A DNA stretch of 36,574 bases, from the NCBI GenBank assembly GCA_016219175.1, contig JACRCD010000017.1, positions 100,446 to 137,019 of the forward strand, given 5' to 3'. The translations under genes were made by a program, and so were the position numbers. This document shows, in pieces, positions 1 to 9,000 of the stretch (position 1 is its first letter; each line of letters begins with the position of its first letter). The notes under the pieces are model-generated. The model ran no database searches. It was not told the origin of the DNA and saw only the letters and a program-made list of their open reading frames with translations. This DNA is from Deltaproteobacteria bacterium. GTDB taxonomy: Bacteria; Desulfobacterota; Desulfobulbia; Desulfobulbales; SURF-16.

Positions 1-1
1 C

Positions 2-1486
2 TGGCAGCTATTTCTGGCAGGCAACCAGGTGATTTCGCCGGCGGTTGTGGCCAACGAAATAAGCAATGATTTTACACGCCAGGCCGCCTCCGGCCGGATG
101 CCGGACTTGCGGGCCATTGATCTGCTCTGCGAAATGGCTGTTCTTGAGGGGAATTTCCAGCTGCGCAAGGCCGCGGTTGCCGCATTATATAAAAATATCA
201 TTGAGCCGCTCTGTGATGATTTCACCAGCGCCGGTGTCCGGATGTGCAATCTGGCCCTGCTGCGGATGATCGGTTTTCTCCGCTTGCAACCGGAAGGACA
301 GGGATTACATAATTTATTAAACGAGCTGCACTATCCTGTTCAGGATCTTTTGCTGCAACGTTTCGAAAAAATTAAGCAGCCGTCTGTGCTCAGTGCATCG
401 TTAAAAAAAAATATCAAAAAAATCCTCATCCTGTCGAGGGTCACCGTGGGTGCGGACGTGGCCATCGTCTCCATCATGGTGCATCGTCTGCTGCGCTCCT
501 TCCCCCGGGCTGACATCATTGTTTTCGGACCGCCCCATCTGCCGGAAATCTTTTTCGGCATGGATCGGGTCCACTGGGAGAAAATTCACTATCAAAGAGA
601 TGGCGGGCTTATTGGACGTTTGACAAGCTATACGTATCTTTATCAGCTGTTGCAAAATGAATGGCACGGGTTGCATGACGGGCAGACCCTTCTTTTTGAC
701 CCTGACAGCAGGCTGAGTCAGCTCGGGCTGCTGCCGCTGATTGACGACCGGTACTACTGCTACTTCCCCTCCCGCCTGGATCAACAGATAGACGACAGCA
801 GATTGAGCCAGCTGACCAACAGGTGGTTAAACCACATCCTGGCTGAAGAGGTGAACCTCCTGCCGCAGATTTCCATCCGCTCTGCGCATCTTGCCGATAT
901 AAAGAGTTTTTTTGCACAATTTCCTGAAACCTGCAAAAAAATCGTAATCAATTTCGGAGTGGGCAATGATGCCAGAAAGCGCCTGGCCGATCCCTTTGAG
1001 GAGAAACTGCTGGCCGGACTGCTGCAACAGGAAAACGCGATTGTCGTGCTGGACAGCGGCTCTCATCCGGATGAGAGGGAGCGGGCCAGGGGCCTTATGG
1101 AAATCATGGCCTCACAGTCGTTTCCAACCGCGGCTGTTTCCGAAAAAACCCTGACCACGAAAAAAATCCCTTTCCAGCATGGCTTGGTGTGCATCCAGGG
1201 AGGAATAGGCATGCTTGCCGCTCTGATTGATCAGGCTGATATCTTCCTTGGCTACGATTCATGCTGCCAGCACCTGGCCACGGCAAGGGGCACCCGATCA
1301 ATCATCTGCTTTGCCGGCGCGCCAAACGATCGTTTTTTTGACAGATGGCGTCCTCTTGATAAATCCGGATCAACCACAACCATCCGCATACACGACAGCT
1401 CAAACCTGGCTGAGGGTGAGTTGACGCAACTATCCGAAAAAATCCGCGGACTTATCTTTACGATTCATAGCGGGATAGAGCTTTAG
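2..1486 (+). CDS. GT9-family (heptosyltransferase-like) glycosyltransferase, 5' end outside window
   Basis: Probably transfers a sugar (heptose-type) to a lipid or surface polysaccharide from a nucleotide-activated donor at the inner face of the inner membrane. The first ~125 residues form a helical extension with no motif I recognise. A Rossmann-like GT9 N-domain begins at about residue 128 of the GTG-initiated reading (position 29) with KKILILSR. The C-domain carries FLGYDSCCQHLATARGT, matching the GT9 signature (F-x-G-x-D-S-x-x-x-H-x-A-A-x-G-T) that contacts the donor, followed by a W-R-P end. The frame is open back to position 2 and still reads as plausible protein, so the start is probably left of the window. 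The heptose-phosphate kinase gene 347 bp downstream supports a role in LPS core or glycan synthesis. The exact substrate cannot be told; a GT9 enzyme of another polysaccharide is possible. Confidence 0.75.
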   Translation, partial: WQLFLAGNQVISPAVVANEISNDFTRQAASGRMPDLRAIDLLCEMAVLEGNFQLRKAAVAALYKNIIEPLCDDFTSAGVRMCNLALLRMIGFLRLQPEGQGLHNLLNELHYPVQDLLLQRFEKIKQPSVLSASLKKNIKKILILSRVTVGADVAIVSIMVHRLLRSFPRADIIVFGPPHLPEIFFGMDRVHWEKIHYQRDGGLIGRLTSYTYLYQLLQNEWHGLHDGQTLLFDPDSRLSQLGLLPLIDDRYYCYFPSRLDQQIDDSRLSQLTNRWLNHILAEEVNLLPQISIRSAHLADIKSFFAQFPETCKKIVINFGVGNDARKRLADPFEEKLLAGLLQQENAIVVLDSGSHPDERERARGLMEIMASQSFPTAAVSEKTLTTKKIPFQHGLVCIQGGIGMLAALIDQADIFLGYDSCCQHLATARGTRSIICFAGAPNDRFFDRWRPLDKSGSTTTIRIHDSSNLAEGELTQLSEKIRGLIFTIHSGIEL

Positions 1487-1833
1487 CCGATGGTTGCGGC
1501 AGTGCAGCAGGCCGCGCCATTGAGTCCTCAATTGCGGCGGAGGCGCATTTATTTGTGGAAATAAACTTAAAAACCGGTAAAAGAACATTCCCATGTCAAC
1601 AAGGAAACCTGCAACCGGATCTTCCCTGCTTGCGAGCCGCGCCGAAGAGTCTCGGCGAGGACCGGGAGGATTTGGAATTTACGACGCCATTATTTTTTCA
1701 ACGTTTACGTTTCCGCTAACCAGCATGGCTGAACCAGGCTGGCCAGCCGCAACGAACCATAAAAGTCCGGCGCTCCGGCATGGTCGGTTTCGAGCACCGT
1801 CGACTTTCATATAAAAACATTCAGGAGCAAGGT
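1487..1833. other. Intergenic gap with a lone MITE-end-like sequence
   Basis: No convincing gene is seen. A 73-codon ORF beginning at 1593 lacks family features and a ribosome-binding site. Around 1677-1692 the sequence tttacgacgccatta matches the right end of the 163-180 bp element found whole at 5680 and 18500, but no left end is visible, so it may be a solo remnant. The distal part carries the AGGAG ribosome-binding site (1823-1827) of the kinase gene downstream. Confidence 0.4.
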
Positions 1834-2820
1834 GTGTTAGAAAACATCAGCAAAAAGAACCTGCGTCAAGCAATTCGAAAATTTCCTTCAACCAGGGTAC
1901 TGGTAATAGGGGATATCATCGTCGATCATTTCATCTGGGGCACGGTATCGCGCATATCTCCCGAGGCCCCGGTGCCGGTTGTCAATGTTACAGACGAGAG
2001 CCTGCTGCTGGGCGGTTCGGCCAATGTGCTGCATAACCTTTATGACCTTGGGGCACAGGGAACCCTGTGTGGTGTTATCGGTGAAGACATCATGGGGGAT
2101 CACCTGCTGGGGTTGCTTGACCAGATCAATTCGCCCACCGGCGGAGTGATAAAATCAGGGGATCGACCCACTACCAAAAAAACCAGAATTGTCGCCCAGA
2201 GTCAGCAGGTGGTTCGTGTTGACCGGGAAAAATCCGGCCCTCTTCCCACGGAAACCCTTGCCGCTCTCTGCTCGTTCATTGAGGCAAATATCTCCTCCTA
2301 TGATGCGGTTATAGTTTCGGATTACAGCAAGGGGGTTATCTGTAAACAACTGATGGATCATCTGCGTCTCCTTCTGAATCAATACCATCTGCCGATGATC
2401 ATTGATCCGAAACCATCCCATGCCGATCTGTTTAAAGAGGCGACCATCATTACCCCCAACCATCACGAAGCCGAGATGATGTCCGGGGTGCCAATCGTTG
2501 ATGAACAATCACTGTTTGCTGCGGCGGCAAATCTGCGGAAAAGGCTGAACAGCGCGGCGGTTCTCATCACCCGGGGCGAGGCAGGCATGGCCCTGCTCGA
2601 AAAGGACAAACCGATCTTCACCATTCCAACGGTGGCCAGGGAGGTCTATGATGTGACCGGCGCCGGGGATACGGTAATTGCCAGCCTCGCCCTGGGCCTG
2701 GCCAGCGGGCTCAACTTCGCGGAAGCGGCAACCCTGGCCAATTTCGCGGCAGGGATCGTCGTCGGCAAAGTCGGCACGGCCACGGCCTCGGCTGCGGAAC
2801 TCATGGAGCTCATGGCATGA
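1834..2820 (+). CDS. hldA: D-glycero-beta-D-manno-heptose-7-phosphate kinase (RfaE1/HldA-type)
   Basis: PfkB/ribokinase-fold kinase predicted to phosphorylate heptose 7-phosphate at C1 for ADP-heptose (LPS core) synthesis in the cytosol. It shows the GGSANV substrate motif near residue 60 and the DVTGAGDT anion-hole/catalytic motif, with the Asp of GAGD as base, near residue 280. At 328 residues it matches the kinase domain alone, without the fused nucleotidyltransferase of E. coli HldE, so the adenylyltransferase must be encoded elsewhere. The GTG at 1834 is chosen because AGGAG sits 6 nt upstream; the longer reading from 1780 has no Shine-Dalgarno and its extra residues are unlike the family. 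The stop overlaps the yicC start by ATGA (2817-2820), implying translational coupling. Other PfkB sugar kinases are a less likely alternative. Confidence 0.85.
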   Translation: MLENISKKNLRQAIRKFPSTRVLVIGDIIVDHFIWGTVSRISPEAPVPVVNVTDESLLLGGSANVLHNLYDLGAQGTLCGVIGEDIMGDHLLGLLDQINSPTGGVIKSGDRPTTKKTRIVAQSQQVVRVDREKSGPLPTETLAALCSFIEANISSYDAVIVSDYSKGVICKQLMDHLRLLLNQYHLPMIIDPKPSHADLFKEATIITPNHHEAEMMSGVPIVDEQSLFAAAANLRKRLNSAAVLITRGEAGMALLEKDKPIFTIPTVAREVYDVTGAGDTVIASLALGLASGLNFAEAATLANFAAGIVVGKVGTATASAAELMELMA

Positions 2821-3704
2821 AATATCCGGTAAGCATGACAGCCTTTGGCCGGGGCGAGCAGGTCACCGGGAACATTGGCTGGACGGTGGAAATCAAGTCC
2901 GTCAATCACCGTTTTTTCGACATCCGCATCAAAATGCCCAGACAATATTGCGCCCTGGAAGAAAGGATAAAAAAAGAAATAAGCCCTTTTTACAGCAGAG
3001 GCCATATTGAGGTGCAGATCACCCCGGCGGCGAACCTCCCGGAGAGCAAGGCACTGGCCGTCAATCTGCCCCTGGCCAGGCAATATTTGCATTGTCTGCA
3101 AGAGATAAAAAATGATCTCGGCTTGCCTGATTCAGCTACCGAGCTTGACCTGGTGGCAAATTATCCCAATGTGATCTTTGCCGGCGATGAGACGGAAGAT
3201 GTGGAGGCCATCTGGGATATTCTCAAACAGGCTTTGCGGCAGGCCCTGGAGTTGACCTGCGATATGCGGGAACGGGAGGGCGTGAATTTAAAAAACGACC
3301 TGCTCGGCCGGCTTGATTTTTTAGCCGCCACCAAGGAGCGTATTCACCAAAAAGTACCGGAACTGACCTCGCAGAAACACTCCTCCCTGCAGGAAAGGGT
3401 AATCAAGCTCATCAGCGAGGTTGACGTCGATCCCGCCCGGCTCGTGCAGGAGATCGCCCTCATCGCCGATAAGGCCGATGTTACCGAGGAGCTGGTGAGA
3501 CTGACCAGCCACATCGACCAGTTCCGCCATTTTCTTGAAATCCAGGAACCGGTGGGCCGTCGTCTTGATTTTCTTCTCCAGGAATTCCTAAGGGAGATCA
3601 ACACCATGGCGTCAAAAATTTCCGATGCCGCCATAGCGCATCAGGCCGTGGAGCTGAAAAATGAACTGGAAAAAATGCGGGAACAGGTGCAGAATCTGGA
3701 ATGA
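2817..3704 (+). CDS. yicC: YicC/YloC-family endoribonuclease
   Basis: 295 residues, the normal length of the family. The N-terminal YicC domain opens with the signature MTAFGR (residues 7-12) and EIKSVNHRFFD, and the C-terminal DUF1732 domain carries the conserved segment RRLDFLLQEFLREINTMASK followed by a Lys-Asn-Glu-Leu-Glu-Lys-Met-Arg-Glu-Gln stretch ending in NLE. E. coli YicC is reported as an endoribonuclease that contributes to small-RNA turnover; here that role is by homology. The start overlaps the hldA stop. The gene is followed by the RemA-like DUF370 gene and gmk, an order conserved in many bacteria. Confidence 0.9.
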   Translation: MKYPVSMTAFGRGEQVTGNIGWTVEIKSVNHRFFDIRIKMPRQYCALEERIKKEISPFYSRGHIEVQITPAANLPESKALAVNLPLARQYLHCLQEIKNDLGLPDSATELDLVANYPNVIFAGDETEDVEAIWDILKQALRQALELTCDMREREGVNLKNDLLGRLDFLAATKERIHQKVPELTSQKHSSLQERVIKLISEVDVDPARLVQEIALIADKADVTEELVRLTSHIDQFRHFLEIQEPVGRRLDFLLQEFLREINTMASKISDAAIAHQAVELKNELEKMREQVQNLE

Positions 3705-3741
3705 ACCGTACTGCCGTTTCACCTGAAAATATCGAGGCTTA

Positions 3742-4050
3742 TTGAAAAACATGGACCAGAGAATGATTAATGTCGGGTTTGGCAACTCAGTGGTGGCCAG
3801 CCGCATCCTCGCCGTTGTAAAGCCGAAATCCTCGCCGATAAAAAAATTGAAGGATGAGGCGAAAGAGCAGAAAAAACTCATTGACGTCACGGAGGGGCGC
3901 AAAACCCGCTCCATCATCATTTTAGACAGCAACCATGTTATCCTCTCCGCTGTGCAGCCTGAAACCATTACCCAGCGGTTCACCACCGCCAGCCTGCAGG
4001 ATTCCGCCTCCCTCCAGGCCCAATCCTCGCTGGAGGAGGACAGCCTATGA
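3742..4050 (+). CDS. RemA-like DUF370 family regulator
   Basis: Short DUF370/RemA protein. Conserved blocks visible are [15 protein letters not shown] near the N-terminus, then [14 protein letters not shown], then [20 protein letters not shown]. In Bacillus subtilis RemA is a DNA-binding activator of biofilm matrix genes; in Gram-negative bacteria the role is poorly known, and its place between yicC and gmk is the recurrent context. The start is uncertain: TTG at 3742 has GAGG four bases upstream (3734-3737), whereas ATG at 3751 (starting MDQRM) gives the more usual family N-terminus but sits 13 bases from GAGG. A tail of about 25 residues after the conserved core is rich in Ser, Gln and Leu. 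The stop overlaps the gmk start by four bases. Confidence 0.85.
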   Translation: MKNMDQRMINVGFGNSVVASRILAVVKPKSSPIKKLKDEAKEQKKLIDVTEGRKTRSIIILDSNHVILSAVQPETITQRFTTASLQDSASLQAQSSLEEDSL

Positions 4051-4652
4051 AGGGAAACCTCATTATCATATCAGCACCGTCCGGTACCGGGAAAACCACC
4101 ATTCTCAAAAACCTTTTTACCCAGACCAAAGGCGTGACTTTTTCCGTTTCTCACACCACCAGGGCTCCGCGCTCCGGGGAAAAGAACGGCATTGACTACC
4201 ACTTTGTCGATCAGGAAACCTTTGCGCGGATGCGCGCCAACAATGAATTCCTCGAATGGGCTGATGTCCATGGAAATTTTTACGGCACCAGCAGAGAGGA
4301 GGTGAACCGGCGTCTTGAACAGGGTCTTGACGTTTTTCTTGACATTGATGTGCAGGGAGCGAGGCAGGTCAGGGAGGCGGCGGGTCAGGAATGTTTGTCG
4401 ATATTTATTGTCCCCCCTTCCTGGGAAGAACAGGAAAAGCGCCTCATCGGCCGGGGCACGGATTCAGCCCAGACCATAAGCCTGCGCTTGCGGAATGCCA
4501 AAAAGGAAATGGAGGATGCCGGCCTCTATGATTATCTGATTGTCAATGATACGCTGGACGAGTCGGTTGCCGCCCTTCGCGCCATCATCATTGCCCAGCG
4601 CTGCCGCACGAGACGCGGGCCGGACGGACAACCACTCGTGCTGCCCCGGTGA
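4047..4652 (+). CDS. gmk: Guanylate kinase
   Basis: Catalyses ATP-dependent phosphorylation of GMP to GDP in purine nucleotide synthesis. The P-loop [10 protein letters not shown] lies at residues 9-18. The GMP-binding segment follows as [19 protein letters not shown], then [13 protein letters not shown], and the [11 protein letters not shown] block closes the active site. Its 201 residues are typical for the family. The ATG overlaps the DUF370 stop (ATGA), and the rlmB gene begins 6 bp after the stop, so yicC-remA-gmk-rlmB is very likely one transcript. Confidence 0.97.
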   Translation: MKGNLIIISAPSGTGKTTILKNLFTQTKGVTFSVSHTTRAPRSGEKNGIDYHFVDQETFARMRANNEFLEWADVHGNFYGTSREEVNRRLEQGLDVFLDIDVQGARQVREAAGQECLSIFIVPPSWEEQEKRLIGRGTDSAQTISLRLRNAKKEMEDAGLYDYLIVNDTLDESVAALRAIIIAQRCRTRRGPDGQPLVLPR

Positions 4653-4658
4653 ATCATC

Positions 4659-5414
4659 ATGAATGACAACACACCAATGGACGAAGACCAGCTGGTCTGG
4701 GGAATTCACCCTGTTTATGAACTGCTGGCCGCCAGACCGCGTTCCATTCACGAAATTCTTATCCTCAAGGGCAAAACCAGCACCAAGCTGCAAGCCATCA
4801 TTGACCTGGCCAGAAATGAACAGGTAAAAGTCAAATTCACCCCCCAGTTCCGGCTGGCCGGCAGCAGGCAGATGAACCACCAGGGCGTCATCGCCAGGAT
4901 CATGCCGTTTGCCACCCTGAGCGAAGAAACCTTCCTGTCGCTTTTATCGGCCAGCGAAACCCCCTTTGTGCTGGCCCTTGATTCAATCCAGGACCCGCAT
5001 AATCTGGGGGCCATCATCCGTTCGGCATCCGCCGCGGGCGTTACCGGTCTTATTGTGCCCAAGGACCGTTCCGCCCCCTTGAGCGGCACGGTGGCCAAGA
5101 TTTCCGCCGGCGCCCTGGCCCATCTTCCTGTCTGCCAGAGCACAAACCTGGTCAGGATGCTGCAGAAATTAAAGGAGATGGGCATCTGGATCCACGGGAC
5201 CATCAAGGAAGGCGGGGTTTCCATCCATGCCGCCGATTTTGCCGGTCCGCTCTGCCTGGTCATCGGCGGCGAGGAAAAAGGCATACGGCCCCTGGTGAAA
5301 GAGCAGTGCGATTTTAAAGTGACGATTCCCATGCAGAGGGAAATTGATTCACTCAATGCCTCGGTTGCCGCCGGAATAATCCTGTTTGAGATTGTCCGCC
5401 AGAAAAACAGATAA
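4659..5414 (+). CDS. rlmB: 23S rRNA (guanosine-2'-O-)-methyltransferase RlmB (TrmH/SpoU family)
   Basis: SPOUT-class methyltransferase predicted to use SAM to 2'-O-methylate a guanosine of 23S rRNA (G2251 in E. coli numbering). The N-terminal ~75 residues form the L30e-like RNA-binding domain, beginning LVWGIHPVYELL. The knotted catalytic domain shows motif 1 (DSIQDPHNLGAIIRSA, with the catalytic-class N and R), motif 2 (LVIGGEEKGIRPL) and motif 3 (IPMQREIDSLNASVAAGI). The length, 251 residues, is typical. RlmB and other TrmH paralogues are hard to separate without alignment, so the precise target base is inferred. Confidence 0.92.
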   Translation: MNDNTPMDEDQLVWGIHPVYELLAARPRSIHEILILKGKTSTKLQAIIDLARNEQVKVKFTPQFRLAGSRQMNHQGVIARIMPFATLSEETFLSLLSASETPFVLALDSIQDPHNLGAIIRSASAAGVTGLIVPKDRSAPLSGTVAKISAGALAHLPVCQSTNLVRMLQKLKEMGIWIHGTIKEGGVSIHAADFAGPLCLVIGGEEKGIRPLVKEQCDFKVTIPMQREIDSLNASVAAGIILFEIVRQKNR

Positions 5415-5679
5415 CCATCTCACTCCGGCCTCTCCTCCCCTGCCGCGAACAAATCCGCCCAAGCACGGCGCGCCCCGCCAGGCGCAGTCCACTGCGGGTG
5501 AATCTTTTGTCCGCCCTTCTCTTTTGTTAAGTCCCGGCCCAAATCCACGCTTCACGCCCATCCAACACCCGCGCCGGAGAACAAATCCCCACTGTCCAAG
5601 TGCGGGAAACCCGTCATTTTCCAAAGAGTTAACAAGGCATCACGTTTCCCCCTCAAAAAAAAGCGGCCGCGATCAAAAT
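5415..5679. other. Intergenic, no gene seen
   Basis: Pyrimidine-rich sequence after rlmB. The only open frame (beginning inside rlmB) is low-complexity Pro/Arg and looks like a shadow. A weak hairpin is possible near 5588-5608 (cccactg ... agtgcggg) but no T-run follows, so I do not call a terminator. Confidence 0.4.
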
Positions 5680-5842
5680 TGATGAACTCGTAAAAAATCG
5701 GCGACAAAGCCCGGATGGCTAAGTAACAAAATTCGATATACAAGGCGTAGTGTATTTTTGAGAGTGAGGCAATACATGCGGTATGCCGAACGAACAAAAA
5801 TGCGCTACAACGCAGGAGATCGAATTTTTTACGACGCCATCA
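5680..5842. mobile_element. MITE-like element, family A copy 1 (163 bp)
   Basis: Bounded by terminal inverted repeats: left TGATGAACTCGTAAAAAA, right (reverse complement) TGATGGCGTCGTAAAAAA, matching at 15 of 18 positions. The four bases AAAT lie directly outside both ends (5676-5679 and 5843-5846), a possible target duplication. There is no ORF of transposase size. The interior is closely similar to the copy at 18500-18679, including the shared stretch gaacgaacaaaaatgcgct. It behaves as a non-autonomous element; the mobilising transposase is not in this window. Confidence 0.8.
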
Positions 5843-6076
5843 AAATTCCCTTGCCTTTGGCCAGTATTATACGATAGGATATTCCTAACTAAACAGTGTT
5901 ACCGCAAGTGAACCAAGAAAGAAATGCACGGCAAGAGACTTGGCGCCATGCAACTTTTGACCTTTTGGGGGGCAGGATTTATTGGACACCAATCCGCGTA
6001 TGCAAACGATGAAACCAGCAAATCTTCAGGCTCAAGCCTACAGCCTTAACCCCTGACCAGTTACGAAGGATTAAAA
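5843..6076. other. Upstream region of the signalling operon
   Basis: 234 bp between the MITE-like element and the large kinase gene. The kinase ATG is preceded by AAGGA at 6066-6070, six bases upstream. I see no clear sigma-70 promoter pair here, so the operon promoter is unresolved. Confidence 0.4.
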
Positions 6077-9000
6077 ATGGAATCTCTTGATTCTTGCGAC
6101 AATTTGCTCCAGCCCCGCACCATCTCCCTTGCCCTGGTTGCCGCGGTCATCGTCGTGGCGCTGATCGGTCTTGCCGGTTGGCTGACCGGGAATACACTGT
6201 TGGCAAGTTATGGTGGCCAATTCATTCCGATGGCGCCCAGCACCGCCATATGTTTTCTCCTCCTCTCCGTACCCCTGTTCAGCACGCTCCGTCTGGCGCA
6301 AGGCCCGGTTGTAAGCCACGCCGCCCTCCTCGCCGGCGGACTGGTCGCTTTCTACGCACTCCTGGTGGCCTGCGTCTGGCTTGCCGGACTGCCGCTCAGC
6401 CTGGAGGATCTGCTGTTAGCGGAAATGGGGACCCTGGGCAAACACCCTGTCGGCCGCATGTCCCCTGTTACCGCTTTTTTATTTCTCCTCTCCGGCCTTT
6501 CCCTCATTGCGCTGACCAGAGAGTTGTCCGGGGTAAAAACAACCAGGTTCTGCCTGTCGGTGGCCACTCTTTCCGGCTCCGCCATCCTGCTGGCCGGAAC
6601 TGTTTTCTCGCTTGGCTACACCCTCGGCTCCCCCCTGCTCTATGAAAGCAGCACCATCCCCCTGGCCCTGCCCACCGCGATTTCCTTTCTGCTGCTGGGG
6701 GGGGCGCTGACGCTTGCCGCCCTTCTGCACAGCCCTGTTTCCGGACGCTGGCACCGGGCGCTCAATGATCTGCGGATCGGCATCCAGCTGCGTCTGGCCC
6801 TGGGCATCATCCTCTCCTTCGTGCTGCTTCTCGGCGTGCTGACCTGGGAGAAAACCGATCTCATCTGGCTGCAGACCCAGACGATTTATGACCATCCCCT
6901 CCAGGTCCGCCGGGCCGTCGGCAAGCTGGAAGTCGACATCGAGAGCATATCCCGCCACGTGCGAGACCTGTTTCTGGCGCGAAACGATCAGGAGATCGAG
7001 GCAGCCCTGCAGGGCATTGAGATCGGCAAGACCGATGCGGCGCAGCGTTTCGTGGTTCTCTTCGACCGTTACCTCGGACCACGCGAGGATCTCATTGCGC
7101 TGCAAAAAGACTTCGCCATGTGGAACGCCCTGCGCGACGAAACTGTTCGCCTGTTCAGGGAGGGAAGGACAGAAGAGGCAGAGGGTCGCATCCGGCCCGG
7201 CGGTGTCCAGTACCTTCAGGCCGAGGTGGTGAGGGATAGCACCCTGACGATCAACAACTTCGCCCGCAACAAGGGCGACCAACTCTACCGCAACGCCACG
7301 GAGCAGAAGGATACCTTGAACCGCCAGCTGGCCGTCATCGTTACCGCCATCCTGCTGTTCTCCCTCGTTGTCTCCTGGCTCCTGCTGAAGGGGATCAGAA
7401 CCCCGCTGCACCATCTGACCGTGGCCGCGGAGCAATTCCGGCAGGGCAGGCTGGAAGCCAGGTGCCGATATGTCTCCGCCAACGAATTCGGGGTACTGTC
7501 CGAGGCATTCAACGCCCTGGCCGAGACGGTGCAAATCGAGATGACCTTCAGGGAGCGCGCCGCCCTGCTCAACGCCGGCATGCTGCGGGAAATCGAGGCG
7601 CGCGCCTTCCGCCTGCAGGTCCTCGAGCCGTTGATGCAACTTACCGGCTCACAGGTGGGAGCGATTTACCTGCTGAACGGCCAAAAGACCCATTACGAGC
7701 TTCTCGAATCCATCGGCCTGAACTCCGCCAGGAAGGGATCCTTCTCCGCCACGGCCCTTGAGGGTGAGTTCGGCTTCGCGCTGATCACCCGGCGCATGCA
7801 ACGGATCACCACCATTCCGGCGGATACGCCCTTTGCCTTTGCCGCGGTAAGCGGGGATCTACTGCCCCGGGAAATCATCACCATGCCACTACTCTCGGGA
7901 CAAGAAATTCCGGCCATCATTTCCCTGGCAAGCCTGCACGGTTACGATACCATTGCGGTCCGGCTGGTCACGGACATGCAGGCCTCCCTGTCTGCCTGGA
8001 TGAGCAGCATGATGGCCAATCGACGCATCGAGGCCCTGACAGAGGGCCTCGACCAGCAGAACCGGGAACTTCAGGCCCAACAGGAAGAGCTCACGGCCGC
8101 CAACGAGGAATTGGAGGAACAGACCCAGCGGTTGCAGGAGTCGGAGGAGAAGCTCAAGGTTCAGCAGGAAGAGCTTGAGGTCACCAACCAGGAACTTGCG
8201 GAGAAGAACGATCTGCTGGAGCAACAGAACAGGGAGGTCGAGCACGCGAGAAACGAAATCGAGAAAAAGGCCGGAGAAGTTGCCCTGGCCAGCAAGTACA
8301 AGTCCGAATTCCTGACCAACATGTCGCACGAACTACGCACCCCCCTCAACAGTCTGCTGCTGCTGGCACAGAATCTTGCGCAAAACAGAGACGGCAACCT
8401 GACAGGGGAGCAGGTGGAGGCCGCGCGGATCATCCACGGCAGCGGCAGCGACCTGCTGATGCTTATTAACGATATCCTGGATCTGTCCAAAATCGAGGCC
8501 GGGCGCATTGACATTCAGCTCGGCCTGGTGCGGATAAGCGACCTGGCCGAGGGGATGCGGGACTCTTTTCAACACCTGGCCGACGCAAAAGGAATCGTCC
8601 TTGAGATCATTGCGCCCGGCGACGCCCCGACCGAGATATCCTCTGACCGGAAACGCCTGGAACAGATCATCCGCAACCTCATCTCCAATGCCGTTAAATT
8701 TACGGACAGAGGAGGCGTTACCGTTACCTTCGGCCGCCCCGCCCCCGGAACCGGCCTGGCCGTCAGCGGACTTGCCGCGGATGACTGCCTGGCCGTGGCG
8801 GTCAAGGATACCGGCATCGGTATTGCCCCGGAGCTGCACAAGGTCATCTTCGAGGCCTTCCAGCAGGCGGATGGCACCACCTCGAGAAAATATGGGGGGA
8901 CCGGCTTGGGACTTTCCATCTCCAGGGAACTGGCTACCCTGCTCGGCGGCGAGATACAGCTGGCGAGCGAGCCCGGCCGGGGCAGCACCTTTACCCTCTA

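Noticed and set aside
5930-6060. Possible riboswitch ahead of the kinase operon
   Set aside because: I looked for a c-di-GMP-type or other known aptamer core and could not match conserved segments.
6479-7639. 386-codon open frame antisense to the large kinase
   Set aside because: It mirrors the codon bias of the GC-rich kinase gene, has no ribosome-binding site and no family features.
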